A stretch of DNA of 5,895 bases from Pseudomonadota bacterium. GTDB lineage: Bacteria; Pseudomonadota; Gammaproteobacteria; Burkholderiales; SG8-41. Under the pieces are notes generated by a model, which made no database searches, was not told the origin of the DNA, and saw nothing but the letters and a program-made list of their open reading frames with translations. Made by a program: the position numbers and the translations under genes. The DNA is taken from contig JAEYXO010000387.1 in assembly GCA_023431245.1 (NCBI GenBank), positions 1-5,895 of the forward strand, in the 5' to 3' direction. This document shows, piece by piece, positions 1-5,202 of the stretch (its first letter is position 1; each line of letters starts with the position of its first letter).

Positions 1-266
1 TCAAGGTCAGCGGCGCCTGCACGCTGTCGAAGGAACCCTATCCCTACCCGGACATCTGGGACCCGCTGGCCCGCGTGTTCGATGCCTGGGGTTTCGAGCG
101 CTGTCTCTGGGGCACCGACTGGACCCGCGCCTACGCCGTCGTCAATTACGAGCAGGCGGTGGAGCCCTTCCGCCTGACGGACCGCTTGAGCGACAGCGAG
201 CGGGCAATGCTGATGGGCGGCGCCTGCGCGAAGGCCTACGGCTGGATGCCGCAAGTGAAACGCTGA
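1..266 (+). CDS. Amidohydrolase-family protein, C-terminal fragment (5' end outside window)
   Basis: The reading frame is open from base 3 to the TGA at 264-266 and gives the last 87 residues of a protein whose start lies outside the window. The segment CLWGTDW, with its Asp encoded at 117-119, matches the conserved C-terminal block of amidohydrolase_2 enzymes (the ACMSD and gamma-resorcylate decarboxylase-like branch). In that family this Asp is a metal or catalytic residue at the mouth of a TIM barrel. The end of the chain (MLMGGACAKAYGW) fits the usual closing helix, normally written as GGNAxRLxGW; here the Asn is Ala, and the Pro common after GTDW is Thr. Known members hydrolyse lactones or ring amides or decarboxylate aromatic acids in the cytoplasm; which applies cannot be told from the tail. 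It converges on the MFS gene, with 13 bp between the two stop codons. Confidence 0.82.
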   Translation, partial: KVSGACTLSKEPYPYPDIWDPLARVFDAWGFERCLWGTDWTRAYAVVNYEQAVEPFRLTDRLSDSERAMLMGGACAKAYGWMPQVKR

Positions 267-283
267 ACAGGGAGGCTGTTCAG
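263..283. repeat. 8-bp inverted repeat spanning both convergent stop codons
   Basis: CTGAACAG (263-270), a GGAGG loop (271-275) and CTGTTCAG (276-283) form a perfect 8-bp stem with a 5-nt loop. The TGA of the amidohydrolase (264-266) and the TGA of the MFS gene (282-280 on the minus strand) occupy mirror positions in the arms. It could act as a weak bidirectional terminator or 3'-end stabiliser, but no T-run follows on either strand, so intrinsic termination is not well supported. Confidence 0.5.
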
Positions 284-1536
284 GCCGGTGCTGCCGCCGC
301 CGCGTGCCTGTGGCGCGGCAGCAGCAGCGCCAGCGGCATTGCGAGGAAGCCGATGCCCGAGGCGACCAGTATCGCCACGGTGTAGTCACCCGTGTGGTCG
401 AAGAGCACGCCGCCGAGCCAGCCGCCCAGCGCCATGCCGGTGCTGGCTCCGATCATCTCGAAGGAGAAGATCGAGCTGAGCGGGGCCTTCGGGCCGAACA
501 TCTGCCGGTTGATGATCGGGAAGCCGACCATCTCGCCGCCGTAGCAGATGCCGAAAACGACGGCAAAGGCGTAGAAATGCCAGGCCTCCGTGGCAAACAG
601 CAGCGCCAGGATCGACAGGCTCTGGCCGAAGATCGCCAGCGAGAGGATGGTGCGGCCGCCGAAACGCTCGGTCAGCAGCGAGAAGGTGAAGCGGCTGAAA
701 ATCGATACGCCGGCAATCGTGCTCAGCACGCCCGCCGCCTGCAGCCCCGGAATGCCGTGGTGGGTGGCCATCGACACGCCGTGCGCAAGGATCACCGCAT
801 GTCCGGCGCAGCCGAGGTGGTGGCAGCCCGTCAGCAGCCACACGGGCCGGCGCGAGAGTACTGACCGCAGGCTGACGGCGGCGTCCGCAGCACCGGACGC
901 CGGTTTTTCCCTGGACGCGGCCTCGGCGCCGTAGGGGGTCAGGCCCATCTCGGCCGGGCTGGTCCGGATCAGCGAGGAGAAGACCAGCAGGATCCCGCCG
1001 AACGCGAAGCCGATCACCAGGAATGCTGACTCCCAGCCGCGGGTCTCGATCAGCCAGCGGAACAGCGGCGCGAAGATCACCGGTCCGGCGCCCAGCGCGG
1101 CCCAGTAGATGCCCAGCGCGAGCCCCATTTTCTTGTCGAACCAGCGGGTCACGAGTACCGGCATCAGCACCATGAACGCCGCATTGCCGAGGGCGCCGAC
1201 GAACACGCCGTAGAGCACGTAGAGATGCCACAGCTCCCGGATCATCCCGAGCAGCACCGTGCCCGAGGAAATCATCAGTGAAGCGCCGATCATCAGCGTG
1301 CGCGCGCCGACGCGGTCGCCGAGCCAGCCGAAAACCAGCATCGCCGGCATGCTGCAGATGAAGGCCAGGGAATAGGCGAGGCCGATATCGCCGCGTTTCC
1401 ATTCGAATTTCTCGACCAGCGGATCGACCAGCACCGCGAACGAGGCCGAATCGGCGCGGCTGACGATGCTGACGATGCAGGCTGCCGCCAGAACGATCCA
1501 GGCGTAATGAATTGCGGAACCGCGGCTGTGTGTCAT
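280..1536 (-). CDS. MFS transporter, monocarboxylate/OFA-like, 12 TM
   Basis: This encodes 418 residues of an inner-membrane secondary carrier of the major facilitator superfamily. Hydrophobic helices fill the chain as two blocks of six, separated by a polar loop at about residues 190-230. Motif A is clear after TM2 (GWLGDRVGART, residues 70-80), with a weaker copy in the second half (TERFGGRT, about 289-296). The WFDKKMGLALGI stretch (132-143) is typical of MCT/OFA-type carriers, which move monocarboxylates or other organic anions with protons. The length is normal. I prefer the ATG at 1536-1534, because the family N-terminus (HYAWIVLAAAC) begins right after it. A TTG at 1587 would add 17 polar residues. 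Neither start has a good Shine-Dalgarno sequence; GGAA lies about 13 nt before the ATG. The substrate is unknown; neighbours suggest an organic acid. Confidence 0.9.
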   Translation of the reverse strand: MTHSRGSAIHYAWIVLAAACIVSIVSRADSASFAVLVDPLVEKFEWKRGDIGLAYSLAFICSMPAMLVFGWLGDRVGARTLMIGASLMISSGTVLLGMIRELWHLYVLYGVFVGALGNAAFMVLMPVLVTRWFDKKMGLALGIYWAALGAGPVIFAPLFRWLIETRGWESAFLVIGFAFGGILLVFSSLIRTSPAEMGLTPYGAEAASREKPASGAADAAVSLRSVLSRRPVWLLTGCHHLGCAGHAVILAHGVSMATHHGIPGLQAAGVLSTIAGVSIFSRFTFSLLTERFGGRTILSLAIFGQSLSILALLFATEAWHFYAFAVVFGICYGGEMVGFPIINRQMFGPKAPLSSIFSFEMIGASTGMALGGWLGGVLFDHTGDYTVAILVASGIGFLAMPLALLLPRHRHAAAAAPA

Positions 1537-1545
1537 GGGGCGGTA

Positions 1546-1650
1546 TTGTTCCGGAATCCGTGGTGCAGGGCCTGTGTCAGTCCGCAATATGGCGATTAAC
1601 GTCCGGGATGGCGCGCCATTCCCGCACCGCCCTTGTTCCGGGGAATCCGT
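1546..1650. repeat. Imperfect direct repeat pair, each centred on a TTCC..GGAA dyad
   Basis: TTGTTCCGGAATCCGT (1546-1561) recurs as TTGTTCCGGGGAATCCGT (1633-1650), identical except for two inserted Gs. Each copy holds a dyad: TTCCGGAA at 1549-1556 and TTCC-GG-GGAA at 1636-1645. The copies start 87 bp apart, close to eight helical turns. The first lies about 10 bp upstream of the MFS ATG, where a bound repressor could block expression. A regulator-binding role is inference; two copies could also be chance. Confidence 0.4.
1605..1623. repeat. 12-bp perfect palindrome within a longer imperfect hairpin
   Basis: ATGGCGCGCCAT (1608-1619) is a perfect 12-bp palindrome. GGG before it (1605-1607) and CCC after it (1621-1623) extend the dyad if one T is bulged. 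It lies between the two TTCC..GGAA repeats in the divergent intergenic region. It may be an operator or simply a GC-rich palindrome; no T-run follows, so it is not an intrinsic terminator. Confidence 0.35.
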
Positions 1651-1697
1651 TTTCCATGACCTTGATGCCCCGCATCACCGGCGATGGCCGGGGTTTG

Positions 1698-1709
1698 TGT
1701 GTTGACACA
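1698..1709. promoter_or_regulatory. TGTGT-TG-ACACA dyad overlapping a TTGACA hexamer
   Basis: Arms TGTGT (1698-1702) and ACACA (1705-1709) flank a two-base centre. The dyad contains TTGACA (1702-1707), identical to the sigma70 -35 consensus. TGTnnnnACA-type dyads are typical operator cores of several regulator families. No matching -10 is visible at the usual spacing, so this is better read as a possible operator than as a proven promoter. Confidence 0.3.
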
Positions 1710-1772
1710 TTGCGAACTCGATGCGGCGGGCCGGACTGCGGCTGGTCCTGGTGCAAAAATGAAATCCCGCCG

Positions 1773-1828
1773 CGTTGCAACGGGTAAAGAATGCGTGACT
1801 GCAGGGTGATGCCGATGCCGTTCTTTAC
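1773..1828. repeat. 10-bp palindrome next to an 8-bp inverted repeat
   Basis: CGTTGCAACG (1773-1782) is a perfect 10-bp palindrome. Directly after it, GTAAAGAA (1784-1791) is mirrored by TTCTTTAC (1821-1828) across a 29-base spacer. These arms are AT-rich against a GC-rich background. The right arm also takes part in a small local hairpin, CCGT-TCTTT-ACGG (1818-1830). The role is unknown; an operator or mRNA leader fold for the methyltransferase transcript is possible. Confidence 0.3.
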
Positions 1829-1927
1829 GGTGCAGTACGAGGGCGGGCCGGCAGCGGCCGTGGTCCGCCGCGCCCGGCCGAATCCGGTATCATCGCGCAG
1901 CAGGCTGCCCCCCACCCCCTACTACCC

Positions 1928-1932
1928 GGAGA
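1928..1932 (+). promoter_or_regulatory. Ribosome-binding site fixing the methyltransferase start
   Basis: GGAGA lies 8 nt before the ATG at 1941. It decides against the in-frame upstream ATG at 1791, which would add 50 residues unlike the family and bury the signal peptide inside the chain. Confidence 0.75.
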
Positions 1933-1940
1933 GATCGGAA

Positions 1941-2780
1941 ATGAGCTCATTCACCACGTCGCGCCGCACCGTGCTGGCGCTTGCCCTGTCATTGTTTGCC
2001 GCCGGCGCCATTGCACAGGCGCAGCCCGCGGCCAAAGCCGAATTTGTGCCCGAGGTCGGGCAGTCCGGCAAGGATGTGGTGTGGGTGCCGACGGCGCAGG
2101 GCCTCGTTGATCGCATGCTCGACATGGCGAAGCTGACGGCCAAGGACATCCACTATGACCTCGGTTCCGGCGACGGCCGCACGGTGATCACCGCGGCGCG
2201 CCGCGGCGCCACGGCCTACGGCGTCGAGTACCACCCGGACATGGTCGAACTGTCGCGCCGCAATGCCGCCAAGGAAAAACTCGCCGGCAAGGCGACCTTC
2301 ATCCACGGCGACATTTTCGAGACCGATTTCTCGAAGGCGACGGTGATCACGCTGTTCCTGCTGCCGGAACTCAACGTCAAGCTGCGTCCGAAAATCCTCG
2401 ACATGAAGCCGGGCACCCGCGTGGTGTCGAATTCCTTCACGATGGGTGACTGGAAATCGGACGAGTCCCAGACCGCCAAGGGCGACTGCACCAGCTACTG
2501 CACCGCCTACCTGTGGATCGTGCCGGCGAAAGTGGCCGGCGTCTGGAAATCCGGCAACGAGGAATACAAGTTTGCCCAGGAATACCAGATGGTGCACGGC
2601 TCGGTCGGCGTTGCCGGCAAACTGGCGCCGGTGCTCAACGGCCGCCTGCGCGGCGAGGACATCAGCTTCACCGCGGGCCCCGGCCGTTACGCCGGCAAGG
2701 TCAGCGGTGATCGCATCGAGGGCACCGTGACCGCCGGCGGCAAGACCTCGCCCTGGGTCGCCACCCGCAGCGGCAAATAA
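1941..2780 (+). CDS. Exported class I SAM-dependent methyltransferase with C-terminal beta-rich domain
   Basis: The protein has 279 residues. Residues 1-27 form a signal peptide: SRRTVLA (7-13) resembles the twin-arginine motif SRRxFLK, a hydrophobic stretch follows (to about 24), and AxA-type cleavage sites end near residues 25-27. A Rossmann methyltransferase domain follows (about 45-195), with motif I DLGSGDGR (73-80), the acidic post-I residue in GVE (Glu96), and D124 in GDIFETD. The order VPT-motif I-LLPELN-TMGDW recalls the FAM173/ATPSCKMT lysine methyltransferase type, so a protein substrate is possible; this is inference. Residues about 196-279 are Gly-rich with alternating strands and resemble a small beta-barrel or lipocalin-like add-on. 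Cys183 and Cys187 could form a disulfide after export. An exported enzyme needing cytosolic SAM is odd, but signal-bearing relatives are known in Proteobacteria. It lies 24 bp upstream of the UbiD gene, probably in one transcript. Confidence 0.82.
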   Translation: MSSFTTSRRTVLALALSLFAAGAIAQAQPAAKAEFVPEVGQSGKDVVWVPTAQGLVDRMLDMAKLTAKDIHYDLGSGDGRTVITAARRGATAYGVEYHPDMVELSRRNAAKEKLAGKATFIHGDIFETDFSKATVITLFLLPELNVKLRPKILDMKPGTRVVSNSFTMGDWKSDESQTAKGDCTSYCTAYLWIVPAKVAGVWKSGNEEYKFAQEYQMVHGSVGVAGKLAPVLNGRLRGEDISFTAGPGRYAGKVSGDRIEGTVTAGGKTSPWVATRSGK

Positions 2781-2804
2781 ACCGCGGCGCGCAAGGGCTG
2801 CGGC

Positions 2805-4448
2805 ATGAGCAAAAACGACCGCGGGTACGCGGACCTGCATGACCACCTGGCGGCCCTGCGCGAGCGGGGCCTGCTGGTGGAGGTGGACCGGCCGATCGAC
2901 AAGGATTCCGAGATGCATCCGCTGGTGCGCTGGCAGTATGTCGGCGGCATCGAGGAGCATGAGCGCAAGGCTTTCCTGTTCACCAACGTCGTCAACGCGC
3001 AGGGGCGGAAATACAGGTTTCCGGTGGTGGTCGGCGCCTTTGCCGGCAACCGCGAGATCTACGGCGTCGGCATGGGGGTGCCGCTGGACGAGGTGCAGGC
3101 GCGCTGGGACCGGGCGATCGCCAATCCGCTGCCGCCGGTGGTCGTCGAGTCCGGCGCCTGCCAGGAGGTGGTGATCACCGGCGATCAGTTGAAGGGCGAA
3201 GGCAATGGCCTTGATGCGCTGCCGATTCCGGTGTCGACCCCCGGCTTCGACGGCGCGCCGACGCTGACCGCGACCAACGTCATCACCAAGGACCCGGAAA
3301 CCGGGATCCAGAACCACGGCACCTACCGCGCCGGGCTGAAGGCGCCGGACCGCATGGTCGTGCGCATGGCGACCCGCGTCGGCGGCGCCGGCGGCTACCG
3401 CCATTACCAGAAACACCAGAAACGCGGCGACAGGACGATGCCGGTGGCGATCGTGCTCGGCGCGCCGCCCTGCGTCGCTTTTGTCGCGCCGATGAAACTG
3501 CCGATCGACCTCGACGAGGTCGGTGTTGCCGGCGGCGTCGCCGGCGCGCCGATCCGCATGGTCAGGGCGAAAACCGTCGACCTGCTGGTGCCGGCGGATG
3601 CCGAGATCGTCATCGAGGGCCTGATCGACACCGAACACGTCGAGCCGGAAGGCCCCTTCGGCGAGTCGCACGGCCATGTCGCGCTGGAGCAGTTCAACAT
3701 GCCGATGCGGGTGACGGCGATCACCCACCGCAAGGGCGCCATCGTGGCCTCCTACCTGAGCCAGGTCACGCCCAGCGAATCAAGCGCGATCAAGCGCGTG
3801 TCGTACGAACCGATGTTCCTGTCACACCTGAGGAACACGCTGGGCATCAAGGGCGTGAAGCGGGTGACGCTGCACGAGCGCATGACCGCGCTGCGGCGGA
3901 TGGCGATCGTCACCGTCGAGCAGGGCACTCCGCGCAGCGAGATCTGGCGCGCGCTCTACGGCGTGACCTCCTTCAAGGCCGACTGCGGCAAGATCTGCAT
4001 CGCGGTCAACGACGACATCGAGCCGGAAAATTCCGATGCGCTGTTCTGGGCGATGGCCTTCCGCATGAACCCGCTGGAGGACATCCAGATCCTGAAGCAC
4101 CGCAGCGGCGGCCACGGCCCCGAGCGCGAGCACGAGACCGACCAGGAGGACTCGACGCTGCTGATCGATGCCACGGCCAAGGAGGTGCTGCCGCCCTTCG
4201 CGCTACCCAAGCGTGAATACATGGAGCGCAGCCGGAAAATCTGGGAGGAACTCGGCATGCCCAAGCTGCGGCCGCAGTCGCCGTGGTTCGGCTCTCCGGT
4301 CGGCGACTGGCTGCCGCAATGGGATGAAGGCGGGCGGCGCGCGGCCACCGGCGCCTACCTTGAGAACGGGCGCATCAGCGAAAAGGCGACCCGCGGCGGC
4401 CTCAAGCCCGAAACCAGTTACCGGCCCGACCGCGACGGCAAGGGCTGA
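2805..4448 (+). CDS. UbiD-family (prenylated-FMN-type) decarboxylase
   Basis: The protein has 547 residues, longer than the roughly 490 of classical UbiD. The family reversibly decarboxylates unsaturated or aromatic acids in the cytoplasm using prenylated FMN made by UbiX, which is not in the window. Visible landmarks are NHGTYR (170-175), whose Asn170 and Arg175 have the spacing of the metal-ligand Asn and catalytic Arg; DEVGVAGGVAGAPI (237-250), with Glu238 as probable metal ligand; and EGPFGE (282-287), giving the paired catalytic glutamates 282 and 287. The late core CGKICIAVNDDI and FWAMAFRMNP (about 394-423) is also typical. The tail PWFG..LGDW-like block (493-502) and following basic stretch occur in catabolic UbiD-like enzymes. 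Oddity: the position expected for the metal-ligand His appears to be Arg191. AAGGG at 2793-2797 supports the ATG at 2805. The substrate is unknown; relatives act on aromatic acids and acyl-CoA compounds. Confidence 0.9.
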   Translation: MSKNDRGYADLHDHLAALRERGLLVEVDRPIDKDSEMHPLVRWQYVGGIEEHERKAFLFTNVVNAQGRKYRFPVVVGAFAGNREIYGVGMGVPLDEVQARWDRAIANPLPPVVVESGACQEVVITGDQLKGEGNGLDALPIPVSTPGFDGAPTLTATNVITKDPETGIQNHGTYRAGLKAPDRMVVRMATRVGGAGGYRHYQKHQKRGDRTMPVAIVLGAPPCVAFVAPMKLPIDLDEVGVAGGVAGAPIRMVRAKTVDLLVPADAEIVIEGLIDTEHVEPEGPFGESHGHVALEQFNMPMRVTAITHRKGAIVASYLSQVTPSESSAIKRVSYEPMFLSHLRNTLGIKGVKRVTLHERMTALRRMAIVTVEQGTPRSEIWRALYGVTSFKADCGKICIAVNDDIEPENSDALFWAMAFRMNPLEDIQILKHRSGGHGPEREHETDQEDSTLLIDATAKEVLPPFALPKREYMERSRKIWEELGMPKLRPQSPWFGSPVGDWLPQWDEGGRRAATGAYLENGRISEKATRGGLKPETSYRPDRDGKG

Positions 4449-4454
4449 ATCCGG

Positions 4455-4490
4455 ACAGCGGCTTGCTGCTGCAAGCTGCTGTTTTTATTG
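4455..4490 (+). terminator. Intrinsic terminator after the UbiD gene
   Basis: Arms 4455-4466 and 4471-4482 pair over 12 bp with one G-U (core GCTTGC / GCAAGC) around a TGCT loop, followed directly by TTTTTATTG (4482-4490). It begins 6 bp after the UbiD stop codon, so the methyltransferase-UbiD transcript probably ends here and the downstream usp gene needs its own promoter. Confidence 0.85.
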
Positions 4491-4650
4491 TGCTTGTTGT
4501 GCAATTTTCCGGCGAGGCTCTTACATACTGGACTTTGCTTTCCAATTTGGCGAACATGCATCAGCACGGCAGCGTACCGTGCGACGAGGGTGGCGGCGGC
4601 TTTTCGACGGCCATCGCCACGACCGACCAGCAACCGAGTGAGGAGTTTTC
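4491..4650 (+). promoter_or_regulatory. Probable usp promoter and leader, with hairpin
   Basis: The stretch 4481-4550 is AT-rich relative to its surroundings, and the upstream terminator implies a promoter here. Candidate elements are weak: TTGTGC (4497-4502) with CATACT (4524-4529) is too widely spaced, so the start cannot be placed. Further down, GCACGG (4564-4569) and CCGTGC (4577-4582) form a 6-bp hairpin with a 7-nt loop in the likely 5' leader. AGGAG (4641-4645), 5 nt before the ATG, is a strong ribosome-binding site. Confidence 0.5.
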
Positions 4651-5136
4651 ATGTTCAAACACATCCTGATGCCCACCGATGGCTCGGAGCATTCCGAGCG
4701 TGCCGTCGAGCGCGGCATCGAACTGGCCAAGCTGTGCGGCGCGCGGGTGACCGGCATCCACGTGATGCAGGACTACCGGATGATGATCGGCCCCGAGGGG
4801 CTGGCGCCGACGGAACTGGAGGAAGGCATGGAGGAGCGCGAGCGCGAACGCGCGGCCAGCTTCCTCGCCTTTGTCCAGAAAACCGCCGATACCGCGGGCG
4901 TGACCTGCGACACCGTGATCGCCAAGGGCCCGCAACCCTACGACGCGATTGTTGATGCCGCCAACGAACGCGGCTGTGACCTGATCGTGATGACCTCGCG
5001 CCACCGCAAGGGCCTGGTGTCGCTGATCCTCGGCAGCGAGGCGAGCCGGGTGCTCCACCGCTCGTCGATTCCGGTGCTGACCTTCCGCGCGCTGATGAGT
5101 GCGGATCATCCGGACAAGGATCTCGGCAAGTCCTGA
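4651..5136 (+). CDS. Universal stress protein (UspA family), single domain
   Basis: This encodes 161 residues, the size of one Usp domain. The N-terminus FKHILMPTDGSEHSERAVERG is the classic first strand and helix; Asp10 corresponds to the conserved Asp near the nucleotide. GIHVM (35-39) is the second strand, and SSIPVLTF (138-145) is the last core strand. The nucleotide loop is usually G-2x-G-9x-G(S/T). Here the positions are Thr115 and His118 instead of glycines, while Gly128-Ser129 is kept, so ATP binding may be weakened or lost. A charged run rich in Glu and Arg (about 55-68) looks like a helix on the surface. Usp proteins are cytoplasmic, usually dimeric, and induced by starvation or respiratory stress; the partner here is unknown. 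It is transcribed apart from the UbiD gene (terminator between them) and converges on the Bug gene. AGGAG 5 nt upstream fixes the ATG. Confidence 0.93.
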   Translation: MFKHILMPTDGSEHSERAVERGIELAKLCGARVTGIHVMQDYRMMIGPEGLAPTELEEGMEERERERAASFLAFVQKTADTAGVTCDTVIAKGPQPYDAIVDAANERGCDLIVMTSRHRKGLVSLILGSEASRVLHRSSIPVLTFRALMSADHPDKDLGKS

Positions 5137-5148
5137 GCGGCATCGCCG

Positions 5149-5192
5149 GGCACAAAAAAACCGCGGGACGCATCCCGCGGTTTTTTTGTGCC
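5149..5192. terminator. Bidirectional intrinsic terminator, perfect 20-bp stem
   Basis: Arms 5149-5168 and 5173-5192 are perfect reverse complements around a 4-nt loop (CGCA). The GC core is CCGCGGGA / TCCCGCGG, flanked by seven A on the left and seven T on the right, so each strand reads as stem plus U-run. It starts 12 bp after the usp stop and ends 10 bp before the stop of the convergent Bug gene, serving both. Confidence 0.95.
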
Positions 5193-5202
5193 GTTCAGGC
5201 GC

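Larger units (their letters stand above)
1537..1940. other. Divergent intergenic region, likely regulatory, no convincing gene
   Basis: About 404 bp separate the divergent MFS and methyltransferase starts. Open frames on both strands here have no recognisable domain and look like GC-driven chance frames. Several palindromes and one imperfect direct repeat are listed separately. Promoter elements are only partial: a perfect -35-like TTGACA at 1702-1707 has no -10 at 16-18 bp, and a -10-like TATCAT at 1888-1893 has no -35. A C-rich run (1907-1920) precedes the methyltransferase ribosome-binding site. I infer that the region drives both genes, but transcription starts cannot be placed. Confidence 0.6.

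Noticed and set aside
1537..1587. TTG start at 1587 for the MFS transporter
   Set aside because: It adds 17 polar residues not expected before TM1 and lacks a Shine-Dalgarno sequence; the ATG at 1536 fits the family N-terminus better, though this is not certain.
1888..1893. TATCAT as a -10 box for the methyltransferase
   Set aside because: No -35-like hexamer at 16-18 bp upstream and no extended -10; too weak to list as a promoter.
1577..1915. 112-codon minus-strand frame and a 91-codon plus-strand frame in the divergent intergenic region
   Set aside because: No domain, no clear ribosome-binding site, and the two overlap each other; both look like chance frames in GC-rich DNA.
1791..1940. 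Upstream in-frame extension of the methyltransferase from an ATG at 1791
   Set aside because: It has no good ribosome-binding site, encodes low-complexity sequence, and would place the signal peptide internally; the ATG at 1941 has GGAGA 8 nt upstream.
1989..3728. A 579-codon open frame on the minus strand, antisense to the methyltransferase and UbiD genes
   Set aside because: Its product is rich in Arg, His, Asp and Ala in the pattern typical of antisense frames in GC-rich genes, has no domain, and overlaps two well-supported genes.
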